A stretch of 64,000 nucleotides of DNA from MAG-120531 sp963934855 (GTDB taxonomy: Bacteria > Bacteroidota > Bacteroidia > Flavobacteriales > Flavobacteriaceae). Shown piece by piece: positions 28,624 to 36,110 of the stretch. The notes below the pieces were generated by a model. That model was not told the DNA's origin. It worked only from the letters and a program-made list of their open reading frames with translations, and searched no databases. Made by a program: the position numbers and the translations under genes. The stretch lies in NCBI GenBank assembly GCA_963934855.1, contig CAWWAC010000002.1, forward strand, positions 1 through 64,000. Direction: 5' to 3'. Numbering within the stretch: the stretch's first letter is position 1; the number at the start of each line of letters is the position of its first letter.

Positions 28624-29002
28624 AAAGAAACTCTTTTGTTGGTTGTACGCTTTTTTTATGAGCGTTTTAACCTACTTGAGTTTGACCCCTATCTCTGCAG
28701 AAAGATTGCCTCAAATTCCTTTTTTTGACAAAATAGCTCATTTGGGTTTTTATTTTCTGGTGACTTTTTTGTTTTTTTTGTCTTGGTCTCGTTTTTCTTT
28801 TTTCTTTTCTGGAACTAAGCGCGTTTTAATTGGAGGGATTTTATTTCATGTTTTTTATGGCATAATTATTGAAATAATGCAAGCATATCTAATCTTTGGA
28901 AGGTTTGGAGAATGGGAAGATGCTTTGGCAAATACAATAGGAGTTTTAGTAGCTGCTTTTTTGTTTTTTTTATATTTTTATAAAAAACAGAGATTAAATT
29001 GA
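28616..29002 (+). CDS. VanZ-like small membrane protein
   Basis: A protein of about 128 residues with four hydrophobic segments. The VanZ family pattern is seen: an early SLTPI motif, PFFDKIAHLGFYF with the conserved D-K-x-x-H, and a late segment IIIEIMQAYLIFGRFGEWEDALANTIG. The function of these stand-alone proteins is unknown; the name comes from a teicoplanin-resistance gene and should not be read as resistance. The GTG at 28616 gives an N-terminus (MLRKKLF) like other family members. A TTG three bases earlier and an ATG at 28661 are alternatives. It overlaps gcvH by eight bases, so translation is probably coupled. Confidence 0.75.
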   Translation: MLRKKLFCWLYAFFMSVLTYLSLTPISAERLPQIPFFDKIAHLGFYFLVTFLFFLSWSRFSFFFSGTKRVLIGGILFHVFYGIIIEIMQAYLIFGRFGEWEDALANTIGVLVAAFLFFLYFYKKQRLN

Positions 29003-29063
29003 AGAAATTAGTTGTTTACTTTATAAATAAAGTTTTAAATTAGCGATCACTAAATTAATTATT

Positions 29064-29780
29064 ATGGAACCAAAAAAGAGCCCTAAATCAGATTTAACCA
29101 AAAACATTGGATTGTATTTTGTGATTGGTTTATGTCTCACCTTATTTATTACATGGCGAGCTTTAGAATGGAAGACCTATGACGAGGAGAATAATTTTGA
29201 CTTTACTCTAAACGTAGAAGATCAGTTAGATGAAGAGGTTCCTATGACTGAACAGTTAAAGACACCACCACCACCACCACCACCAGCCGCACCAGAAATC
29301 ATTGAAGTGGTAGAGGATGAGCAAGAAATTGAAGAAACTGTAATTGAGTCTACTGAAACCTCACAAGACAAAGTGATTGAGATAAATGATGTAGTTGAAG
29401 AAGACTTTGATGACGATCTTTCTATTCCTTTTGCTGTGATTGAAGATGTGCCTATTTTTCCAGGATGTGAGTCTGAAAAGAGTAAAGGTGCAGAAGCATT
29501 AAGAGCCTGCTTTAATGAAATGATGCAAAAGCACATTAAAAGAAACTTTCGCTATCCAGAAATTGCACAAGAAATGGGAGTTCAAGGAAGGGTGAATGTG
29601 ATGTTTACTATTCAAAAAGATGGAAGCATTGGTAACATCAAATATCGTGGTCCAGATAAAAACTTAGAAGCAGAAGCACTTAGAATTATAGAGAAATTAC
29701 CTAAAATGACTCCAGGAAAACAACGCGGCAGACCCGTAAGAGTTCCTTTTAGTATTCCAATCACTTTTAAATTACAATAG
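29064..29780 (+). CDS. TonB-family energy transducer
   Basis: TonB proteins carry proton-motive energy from ExbBD to outer-membrane TonB-dependent transporters. The 238-residue chain has a short cytoplasmic N-terminus, one membrane helix (about 13-30), a linker with seven consecutive prolines and long acidic stretches (about 68-125), and a C-terminal TonB domain (about 150-238) with YPEIAQEMGVQGRV and the ending PFSIPITFKLQ. A PIFPGCE segment with two Cys (about 133 and 147) precedes that domain, a common Bacteroidota feature. No ExbB or ExbD gene is adjacent. Confidence 0.88.
   Translation: MEPKKSPKSDLTKNIGLYFVIGLCLTLFITWRALEWKTYDEENNFDFTLNVEDQLDEEVPMTEQLKTPPPPPPPAAPEIIEVVEDEQEIEETVIESTETSQDKVIEINDVVEEDFDDDLSIPFAVIEDVPIFPGCESEKSKGAEALRACFNEMMQKHIKRNFRYPEIAQEMGVQGRVNVMFTIQKDGSIGNIKYRGPDKNLEAEALRIIEKLPKMTPGKQRGRPVRVPFSIPITFKLQ
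29265..29285 (+). repeat. Seven CCA codons in the TonB linker
   Basis: A perfect (CCA)7 tract in frame, encoding seven prolines. Copy-number change would only alter linker length, not frame. Confidence 0.9.
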
Positions 29781-29800
29781 CATTTTGTTACACATATCTA

Positions 29801-29829
29801 AAACCGAGCCATTTGGCTTGGTTTTTTTT
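29801..29829 (+). terminator. Intrinsic terminator after the TonB-type gene
   Basis: AAACCGAGCC, loop ATTT, GGCTTGGTTT (29801-29824, one G-T pair), running into about nine T. Confidence 0.85.
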
Positions 29830-29887
29830 TGCCTAATTTTCTAATTTTTTTATCATTATTTTTAATCAGATAAAACCTCAATAATAA

Positions 29888-29918
29888 TTGCAAATGCTTT
29901 TGATGGGGGCTATCTTTG
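29888..29918 (+). promoter_or_regulatory. Bacteroidota promoter of the ctaB-cox operon
   Basis: TTG (29888-29890), 20 bases, then TATCTTTG (29911-29918). The start codon at 29940 follows 21 bases later. An upstream in-frame TTG (29916) lies inside the box itself and so cannot be the start. Confidence 0.78.
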
Positions 29919-29939
29919 CACGCTCAGAGATATGTAAAT

Positions 29940-30854
29940 ATGCAGCTCCAATCAGAAGTTTTGAATGCCACCTCCGTCACTTTACAAAAGCCAAGCGCTT
30001 TGCGTAACTTTAAGGAGCTCACTAAAATGAGACTGGCTATCAGTGTAGTTTTTTCTGCCATTGCAGGATATCTACTAGCCACTTCTGAGGTCTCTTTTTT
30101 TCACATTATTTTATTGTCTTTTGGAGGTTACTGTATGGTTGGTGCCTCTAATGCATTTAATCAGGTGATAGAAAAAGATTTAGATGCGCTTATGAAGCGG
30201 ACCCAAAACAGACCCCTTCCAACAGGCCAAGTAAGTGTAAAAGCGGCCTTGCTATTTGCCCTTATTTTAATGGTACTAGGATTGGTTTCGCTTTATATAT
30301 TGAGTCCAAAGACAGCCATGTTTGGAGCCATTTCAATTTTTCTATACACCAGTGTGTATACTCCATTAAAGACCATAACGCCTTTATCTGTATTTGTAGG
30401 GGCTATTCCAGGAGCCATTCCCTTTATGTTGGGTTGGGTATCTGTCACCAATAGCTTTGGTATTGAGCCTGGCACCTTATTTATGATTCAGTTTTTTTGG
30501 CAATTTCCACACTTTTGGGCTTTGGCATGGTTGCTAGACGAAGATTACCAAAGAGGGGGTTTTAAAATGCTGCCTACAGGAAAGAAGGATAAGAGGACCG
30601 CGCTACAAATTATTATGTATACTTTCTGGATGCTACTTATTTCTGTAGTTCCAGTTTTAGGCATTACAGGGCGCTTGGTGCTCTCGGTGCCTGCAGCTAT
30701 TTTGGTAGGTCTTATGGGTTTACTGATGTTGTATTACGCCTTTAAATTATACGAAAAAGGAGAGCAAAAACAGGCCAAACAACTCATGCTGGCTAGTGTT
30801 GTATACATTAGCGTGTTACAAATTATTTATGTGATTGATAAATTTTTATATTAA
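29940..30854 (+). CDS. ctaB: Heme O synthase (protoheme IX farnesyltransferase)
   Basis: Adds a farnesyl group to heme b to make heme O, the precursor of heme A for the aa3 oxidase. The 304-residue integral membrane protein of the UbiA superfamily has about nine helices. The prenyl-diphosphate binding motif is NAFNQVIEKDLDALMKRTQNRPLP (N-x-x-x-D type, about residues 66-90), and the second conserved loop has DEDYQRGGFKMLP (about 200-212). The ATG at 29940 was chosen because the upstream in-frame TTG falls in the promoter. It heads a second oxidase locus, with subunit III genes following. Confidence 0.95.
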   Translation: MQLQSEVLNATSVTLQKPSALRNFKELTKMRLAISVVFSAIAGYLLATSEVSFFHIILLSFGGYCMVGASNAFNQVIEKDLDALMKRTQNRPLPTGQVSVKAALLFALILMVLGLVSLYILSPKTAMFGAISIFLYTSVYTPLKTITPLSVFVGAIPGAIPFMLGWVSVTNSFGIEPGTLFMIQFFWQFPHFWALAWLLDEDYQRGGFKMLPTGKKDKRTALQIIMYTFWMLLISVVPVLGITGRLVLSVPAAILVGLMGLLMLYYAFKLYEKGEQKQAKQLMLASVVYISVLQIIYVIDKFLY

Positions 30855-30865
30855 AAAAAACTGCT

Positions 30866-31447
30866 ATGGATCTAACAAATGGGACATTAAAATTTAAACA
30901 AGGCCGGGCAAAAAAAATGATGCTTTGGTTTGGAATTATTAGCTTGATAATGGGTTTTGCAGGTTGGACTTCTGCTTTTATAGTGAGTAGTTCTAGAGAA
31001 GACTGGTTTGATAATTTTGTATTGCCTTCGCCATTTTGGTATAGTACTACAGTTATTATTTTGAGTAGTTTTACCTATTTGTGGGCAAAAATATCTGTTA
31101 AAAAAGGAGATGCCAAGCAGGCTACACTACTCCTATTTTTAACACTTTTATTGGGATTTGTGTTTATAGGGTTCCAGTTCTCAGGATTTTCAGACATGAT
31201 AGCCATGGGGTATTATTTTACAGGTCCTACTAGCAACGTAACCCTGTCTTATATTTTTCTAATTGCTTTTGTTCACATTATACACCTAGTGGTTGGAATG
31301 ATTAGTCTGTTAGTGGTGATTGTGAACCAGATGAGAGGAAAGTATAGTCCAGATGATTATTTGGGATTGAGTTTAGGAGAAACATTCTGGCACTTCTTAG
31401 ACCTATTGTGGGTTTATTTAGTGTTCTTCTTCTATTTTTTTGCTTAA
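30866..31447 (+). CDS. Heme-copper oxidase subunit III, short paralogue
   Basis: A 193-residue membrane protein with five helices, in the cytochrome c oxidase subunit III family. Visible are the N-terminal AKKMMLWFGIISLIMGFAG helix and the C-terminal FVHIIHLVVGMISLL and GETFWHFLDLLWVYLVFFFYFF, the last being the family signature (WHFxDxxWxxxF). Subunit III binds lipid and stabilises proton uptake by subunit I. It starts 11 bases after ctaB and is followed 146 bases later by a longer paralogue. Which one serves the aa3 enzyme encoded near 12.7 kb cannot be told from sequence. Confidence 0.9.
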   Translation: MDLTNGTLKFKQGRAKKMMLWFGIISLIMGFAGWTSAFIVSSSREDWFDNFVLPSPFWYSTTVIILSSFTYLWAKISVKKGDAKQATLLLFLTLLLGFVFIGFQFSGFSDMIAMGYYFTGPTSNVTLSYIFLIAFVHIIHLVVGMISLLVVIVNQMRGKYSPDDYLGLSLGETFWHFLDLLWVYLVFFFYFFA

Positions 31448-31554
31448 AAAATTTATACACAAGCTTTGAAAAAAGCTCTAAAAGAGTGGCATTTGGTTTT
31501 AAAAAAAACTGTTCTTTTTAAAACTAAATAATTTTCTTTCGGTCAAAAAAGACG

Positions 31555-31562
31555 TAAATTTG
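31555..31562 (+). promoter_or_regulatory. Possible -7 box before the long subunit III gene
   Basis: TAAATTTG fits TAnnTTTG, 31 bases before the ATG at 31594. No clear TTG at standard spacing. The 146-base gap here otherwise holds only AT-rich inverted repeats. Confidence 0.45.
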
Positions 31563-31593
31563 ACGAAAATTTATTTAATACGAATACTTTTAT

Positions 31594-32568
31594 ATGGATA
31601 CTAAGGTAACAAACACTCCAACCACTAAAGTATGGGGAGGTGGAAATGACCCATTACAAGCTAGCTACGGCAAAATGATGATGTGGTTTTTTATACTTTC
31701 AGATGCACTGACTTTTTCTGCATTTTTAGTGTCTTATGGTTTTTCTAGATTTAAGTTTTTAGAATCGTGGCCTATAGCCGACGAGGTTTTTACTCACGTT
31801 CCTTTTTTTCATGGTAATTACCCCATGTACTATGTAGCTTTCATGACCTTTGTTCTTATAATGTCATCTGTCACCATGGTGTTAGCAGTAGATGCTGGGC
31901 ATAAAATGAAGCAAAGTGCTGTGACTTGGTATATGTTTTTAACTGTTATTGGAGGTGGTATTTTTGTGGGATCACAGGCTTGGGAATGGGCTACTTTTAT
32001 TAAAGGAGATTTTGGAGCGCTAGAAACTACAGGAGGTAGAATATTGCAGTTTGTAGATGCTAAAACAGGAGAACGCCTAGCTCTTAAAGATTTTTCTGTA
32101 CACTTAGATTCTCATAGAGTGCAGCATAAAAATAATAATGGCATTTGGTTTAGCTCAGAAAAAGCTTTGCCTACTTTTAGTTTAGAAGAAGTGGTAGCAG
32201 GAGTTAAAGGAAACGACCGTGTTCTCATTAGAACTGAAAGACTTTCGGAAGGGGGAGAAAAAACACTTTTATCAAGAGACGAAACACTTGCTAAACTATC
32301 TAGTGCCACTCAAGTGGTTGAGGGTGCTAACCTTATTCACAATGAATACGGCAATAGGTTATTTGCAAATTTCTTTTTCTTTATTACTGGATTTCACGGG
32401 TTTCACGTATTCACTGGAGTTCTTATTAATATTATTATTTTCCTTAATATCGCATTGGGCACATATGAAAAACGGGGTCACTATGAAATGGTTGAAAAGG
32501 TAGGACTATACTGGCACTTTGTAGATTTAGTTTGGGTATTTGTATTTACTTTCTTTTACCTGGTTTAA
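31594..32568 (+). CDS. Heme-copper oxidase subunit III, long paralogue with a hydrophilic insert
   Basis: A 324-residue subunit III. The family helices are split by a hydrophilic insert of about 100 residues (about 148-248). It begins GGRILQFVDAKTGERLALKD and is rich in charged residues, with no cysteine. Before it is the helix ending SQAWEWATF; after it come NRLFANFFFFITGFHGFHVFTG and the closing signature YWHFVDLVWVFVFTFFYLV. The insert sits where canonical subunit III has only a short loop. It may contact ACIII or subunits I/II in a supercomplex, but this is inference. A subunit IV gene follows after 20 bases. Confidence 0.92.
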   Translation: MDTKVTNTPTTKVWGGGNDPLQASYGKMMMWFFILSDALTFSAFLVSYGFSRFKFLESWPIADEVFTHVPFFHGNYPMYYVAFMTFVLIMSSVTMVLAVDAGHKMKQSAVTWYMFLTVIGGGIFVGSQAWEWATFIKGDFGALETTGGRILQFVDAKTGERLALKDFSVHLDSHRVQHKNNNGIWFSSEKALPTFSLEEVVAGVKGNDRVLIRTERLSEGGEKTLLSRDETLAKLSSATQVVEGANLIHNEYGNRLFANFFFFITGFHGFHVFTGVLINIIIFLNIALGTYEKRGHYEMVEKVGLYWHFVDLVWVFVFTFFYLV

Positions 32569-32588
32569 TTTAAGCATTATTTATTATC

Positions 32589-32972
32589 ATGGGACACGAA
32601 CACAAATTATCAATTTTCAGAGGCTTTGTTACTTTTAAATCTAATACCCAAAAAATTTGGGGTGTTTTAATATTTTTATCCATCATTACTGGTGTAGAGG
32701 TTGCTTTAGGTATTATTAAACCCGAGGTTTTGACTTCTAATAGTTTTTTATACATGAAGATTTTAAATTGGATCTTTATTATTCTAACGCTAGTTAAAGC
32801 TTATTATATAGCATGGGATTTTATGCACCTAAGAGATGAGAAGTCAGGTCTTAGAAGGTCTGTGGTTTGGACTGGACTTTTCTTAATTGCTTACTTGTCT
32901 TTTATCTTGTTAGTAGAGGGGAATTATATACATGATATTTATAAAGAAGGATTTATTAAATGGGAATTTTAA
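32589..32972 (+). CDS. Cytochrome c oxidase subunit IV family protein
   Basis: A 127-residue small membrane protein with three hydrophobic segments and a short cytoplasmic N-terminus (MGHEHKLSIFRG). The pattern (AYYIAWDFMHLRDE after helix two) is that of the prokaryotic COX4 family found with subunit III genes in Bacteroidota. It probably aids assembly or CuB stability. It ends the ctaB-cox transcript just before a hairpin terminator. Confidence 0.88.
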   Translation: MGHEHKLSIFRGFVTFKSNTQKIWGVLIFLSIITGVEVALGIIKPEVLTSNSFLYMKILNWIFIILTLVKAYYIAWDFMHLRDEKSGLRRSVVWTGLFLIAYLSFILLVEGNYIHDIYKEGFIKWEF

Positions 32973-32994
32973 TTTCTAATTAGTATATACAAAA

Positions 32995-33019
32995 GGCGGT
33001 TATTAAACCGCCTTTTTTT
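32995..33019 (+). terminator. Intrinsic terminator after the subunit IV gene
   Basis: GGCGGT (32995-33000), loop TATTAA, ACCGCC (33007-33012), then a run of seven T. Confidence 0.88.
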
Positions 33020-33056
33020 ATTTTTACATAGATTCTAATTTAGAAGATGAGTGGCT

Positions 33057-33707
33057 ATGAAAAAACAACAAATTAAAAAATCTTTTGTCTTAGGTGTTTT
33101 ATTCTTTTTCCCCTTAGTGGCTTATATATTTTTTGCCTCTGGAGTGAATCGTTTTGGAATATTGCCCACCCTCACTAGTGCGGTATTAGAGTTGCCAGAG
33201 AACAAAGACCAGCTGGTTTTAAAAAACCACATTACGGTGATGGGTTTTTTGGGAGGCAATTTAGAAAACCGTCAGGTGAATATGTTTAACCTTAACCAGA
33301 AAATATACAAACGTTTTTCAGATTTCAATGACTTTCAATTTGTGATGATGGTGCCTCTTGGCACAGAAGATCAAGTGAATGATGTGATGAAAGAACTACA
33401 GACTATTGGAGAAGTAGGTGGTTGGCGTTTTATTTATAGTGATCCCAAGGAGATAGCCACGTATTTTTCAAGTCTAAAAACACCTCTTGTATTAGACTCA
33501 GACAATGGTTTAGATGCCGTTTTTATTATAGACAAAGATTTAAACCTAAGGGGTAGAGATGGTAAAAATGGAGCAGAGGTCATTTATGGTTACAATGCTA
33601 CTTCAGTCTCTGAATTAACTAACACCATGATAGATGATGTAAAGATTATTCTAGCAGAATACAGGATGGCCTTAAAAAAGAATAATGTCTATAATAATAA
33701 CGAATAG
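33057..33707 (+). CDS. Membrane-anchored SCO-like protein without cysteines
   Basis: A 216-residue protein with an N-terminal membrane anchor (about 9-28) and a soluble domain. Its pattern of strands and helices (KNHITVMGFLGGN, then FQFVMMVPLGTE, then GLDAVFIIDKDLNLRGRDG) fits a thioredoxin-like SCO fold. It contains no cysteine at all, so it cannot bind copper through a CxxxC motif. The true SCO gene starts five bases downstream. The ATG at 33057 is used; a GTG two codons earlier is possible. I infer a partner or scaffold role in CuA assembly; no function is established from sequence. Confidence 0.65.
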   Translation: MKKQQIKKSFVLGVLFFFPLVAYIFFASGVNRFGILPTLTSAVLELPENKDQLVLKNHITVMGFLGGNLENRQVNMFNLNQKIYKRFSDFNDFQFVMMVPLGTEDQVNDVMKELQTIGEVGGWRFIYSDPKEIATYFSSLKTPLVLDSDNGLDAVFIIDKDLNLRGRDGKNGAEVIYGYNATSVSELTNTMIDDVKIILAEYRMALKKNNVYNNNE

Positions 33708-33712
33708 AAATT

Positions 33713-34441
33713 ATGGCAGCTAAAAAATACACCTATGTTTGGATTTCCTTTATTGTTCTTATTTTTGGTATTTTAGTAATTCCTTCAATTATAGCACGTC
33801 TTAAATCAGGAGCAGTTGTTACTTCTGACCGGCTAAGTATTCCCAATAACAGTGGAGCCTTATCTTTTTTAACTCTTAATGGTGAAAAGCGAAAAGTCCC
33901 CTCATTTAGTTTCTACAATCAAGACAGTCTCATGATCTCTGAGAAGGATTATAAAAACAAGGTGTACGTAGTGGAGTTCTTTTTTACTACATGTCCTACC
34001 ATTTGCCCAGTCATGAGTAAAAATTTAGTATATGTTCAAAACACCTTAAAGGATGTTGAGAATTTTGGAATAGCTTCTTTTAGCATAAATCCAGTAAATG
34101 ATACTCCAAAAGTACTAAAGGAATACGCGCAGCAGTATGGAATTGAATCTTTGGATTGGCACTTGCTCTCTGGGCCTTTAGAAGAAGTGTTTACCCTTGC
34201 TAATGAGGGCTTTAATATATTTGCTCAACAAGTTCCTAATGCTCCTGGTGGCTTTGAGCACGCAGGCATGTTTGCTCTTGTAGACAAACAGGGCTATTTG
34301 AGATCTAGGGTAGACCCTTTTGGTAATCCTATTATATATTACAGAGGTGCTATAGACCACGAGATAGGTGTCAATGACCACGGAGAAACAGACCAGATTG
34401 AAGCACTTATTGTGGATATTAAAAAATTATTGGAGGAGTAA
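33713..34441 (+). CDS. SCO1/SenC family copper chaperone
   Basis: SCO proteins deliver copper to, or reduce, the CuA site of oxidase subunit II. The 242-residue chain has an N-terminal membrane anchor (about 7-27) and a thioredoxin-like domain. The copper motif CPTICP (about residues 94-99) follows VVEFFFTT, and the third ligand is His in GGFEHAGMFALVD (about 183). It lies between the cysteine-free SCO-like gene and a DUF420 gene, all in a tight run. No gene symbol is given because several SCO paralogues are usual. Confidence 0.92.
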   Translation: MAAKKYTYVWISFIVLIFGILVIPSIIARLKSGAVVTSDRLSIPNNSGALSFLTLNGEKRKVPSFSFYNQDSLMISEKDYKNKVYVVEFFFTTCPTICPVMSKNLVYVQNTLKDVENFGIASFSINPVNDTPKVLKEYAQQYGIESLDWHLLSGPLEEVFTLANEGFNIFAQQVPNAPGGFEHAGMFALVDKQGYLRSRVDPFGNPIIYYRGAIDHEIGVNDHGETDQIEALIVDIKKLLEE

Positions 34442-34442
34442 A

Positions 34443-34976
34443 ATGGAAAATCAAATTCAGAGGGAAAAGAAATTTAATACGGGTATCACAATAGTATCTA
34501 TTTTAATACCTGTGGTAGTAGCTGTTTTGTTTGGAGTAAAAATTCCAGGTGTAGCACCGCTTTCTATATTACCACCCATATACGCTACTATTAATGGACT
34601 TACGGCACTGGTTTTAATCATGGCTGTTTTTGCTATTAAAAATGGGCAGCGTAAAAGACATGAAACTCTAATGACTACTGCTATTGTGTTTTCATTGATT
34701 TTTTTGGTTATGTATGTAGCTTACCATATGACCTCTGAGTCTACTCCATTTGGCGGAGTAGGTGTGGTAGTATATGTGTATTATTTTATACTTATTAGTC
34801 ACATTATACTCTCTATTGCTATTATTCCTCTGGTGTTAAAAACCTATGCAAAAGCATATTTAAAACAGTTTGAGGCACATAAAAAATTAGCTAAAATAAC
34901 CTTTCCTATTTGGTTGTATGTAGCTATTACTGGCGTGGTAGTTTACCTCATGATAGCTCCTTATTACACTTATTAA
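34443..34976 (+). CDS. DUF420 membrane protein
   Basis: A 177-residue membrane protein with five hydrophobic segments. The spaced histidines of DUF420, a CtaM/CtaG-related family, are visible: RKRHETLMT, VAYHMTSES, ILISHIILS and FEAHKKLAK. Some members are needed for heme or copper insertion into oxidases. An ORF could extend upstream to 34368, but that would overlap the SCO gene by 74 bases; the ATG two bases after the SCO stop codon is preferred. An assembly role agrees with the neighbourhood. Confidence 0.85.
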   Translation: MENQIQREKKFNTGITIVSILIPVVVAVLFGVKIPGVAPLSILPPIYATINGLTALVLIMAVFAIKNGQRKRHETLMTTAIVFSLIFLVMYVAYHMTSESTPFGGVGVVVYVYYFILISHIILSIAIIPLVLKTYAKAYLKQFEAHKKLAKITFPIWLYVAITGVVVYLMIAPYYTY

Positions 34977-34985
34977 ATATAAATT

Positions 34986-35231
34986 ATGAATTTCTTCTCT
35001 ACCGTTAGCTTAAAGAAATATTCAATCATTTTCATTGTGCTAATGAGCTTCTTCGCTACACAGGATGTTGTTGCTCAATGTGCCATGTGTAGGGCAGTTC
35101 TTGAGAGTGAGGGAAATCAGTCTGTCGCTAAGGGAATAAATAATGGTATTGTTTATTTAATGGCCATTCCATATGTGCTTATTGCAGCTATTGGAATTGC
35201 TATATATAGAAAAATGAGAAAAGAGGCATAA
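34986..35231 (+). CDS. 81-residue exported CxxC membrane protein
   Basis: A small protein with a hydrophobic N-terminal signal (about 12-31, likely cut at VVAQ). Then follow CAMCRAVLESEGNQ with one CxxC pair, a short linker, and one membrane helix (about 51-72) with a basic tail RKMRKEA. It closes the SCO-DUF420 run, ten bases after the DUF420 stop. The CxxC would face the periplasm. I do not recognise a named family. Thiol or metal handling for oxidase assembly is a plausible but unproven role. Confidence 0.7.
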   Translation: MNFFSTVSLKKYSIIFIVLMSFFATQDVVAQCAMCRAVLESEGNQSVAKGINNGIVYLMAIPYVLIAAIGIAIYRKMRKEA

Positions 35232-35285
35232 TATTGATGCTTTAACTTTTAAAAAAAAGCTTAGTTTCTTGTAACCAAGGGGGTG

Positions 35286-35319
35286 TTGATTTTTAACATT
35301 TTTTTTAGATATAAATTTG
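35286..35319 (+). promoter_or_regulatory. Bacteroidota promoter of the efflux operon
   Basis: TTG (35286-35288), 23 bases, then TAAATTTG (35312-35319), 83 bases before the first ATG at 35403. This is the only gap of note before the five efflux genes. Confidence 0.65.
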
Positions 35320-35402
35320 TAACATATCTGAAACTTTTAGGTCTAAGGATTATGTGCTCCTAGTGTAGCAAATTATTAAAAGGATAAAAAGGATTTATTA
35401 GC

Positions 35403-36110
35403 ATGAGAATGATAGAGATAAAAGACCTACACAAGTCTTACCAAATGGGTAGCAATAACCTACACGTTTTAAAGGGAATTAACTTTTCAGTAGAGGCCGG
35501 AGAACTAGTAGCTATTATGGGATCTTCTGGTTCTGGTAAGTCTACGCTCTTAAATATTTTAGGTATGTTAGATGAGGCCAATGAAGGATCTTACGTCCTG
35601 GATGGAGTGCCTATTAAAAATCTAAATGAAACCAAAGCTGCCCAGTACAGAAATAAATTTTTAGGATTTGTTTTTCAATCTTTTAATCTTATTAATTACA
35701 AGACAGCTCTAGAAAATGTAGCCTTACCCTTGTATTATCAGAGAATGCCAAGGAAAGAACGCCAGGAAAAAGCACTTAAGTATCTAGAGCAAGTAGGTTT
35801 AAGAGATTGGGCTACGCACTTACCAAGTGAACTTTCTGGAGGTCAAAAGCAGCGTGTAGCCATTGCAAGGGCAATGGCAGCAGAACCCAAAGTATTATTG
35901 GCAGACGAGCCTACGGGAGCTTTAGATTCCAAAACTTCTTATGAGGTCATGGACCTTATTCAAAAAATTAATGACGCGGGCAATACTATTTTGGTGGTGA
36001 CCCATGAGCCAGACATTGCTAATATGTGTAAGCGCATAGTGCATTTAAAAGATGGCGTGATTGTAGAAGACAAAAAAGTGAAGCAAGTAAGAGCCGCTGA
36101 TTATGTTTAA
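35403..36110 (+). CDS. ABC transporter ATP-binding protein, MacB/LolD type
   Basis: This 235-residue nucleotide-binding protein powers the two permeases that follow. Walker A is GSSGSGKST (about 39-47), the Q-loop follows FVFQSFNLI, the signature is LSGGQKQRVAIARA (about 140-153), Walker B is VLLADEPTGALDS, and the H-loop His is in VVTHEPDI. The DEPTGALD form is usual for the LolD/MacB/FtsE group. It overlaps the first permease gene by eight bases. Substrate cannot be deduced. An alternative start at the second Met (MIEIKDL, three codons later) is possible. Confidence 0.93.
   Translation: MRMIEIKDLHKSYQMGSNNLHVLKGINFSVEAGELVAIMGSSGSGKSTLLNILGMLDEANEGSYVLDGVPIKNLNETKAAQYRNKFLGFVFQSFNLINYKTALENVALPLYYQRMPRKERQEKALKYLEQVGLRDWATHLPSELSGGQKQRVAIARAMAAEPKVLLADEPTGALDSKTSYEVMDLIQKINDAGNTILVVTHEPDIANMCKRIVHLKDGVIVEDKKVKQVRAADYV

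Noticed and set aside
28616..29002. Reading the VanZ-like gene as glycopeptide resistance
   Set aside because: It has no vanHAX genes around it, and stand-alone VanZ-domain proteins are common with unknown function.
31448..31593. Inverted repeats AGCTTT/AAAGCT (31462-31477) and GTTTTAAAAA/TTTTTAAAAC (31496-31524) as terminators
   Set aside because: The first has no T-run after it and the second is pure A/T and unstable; neither supports a terminator call.
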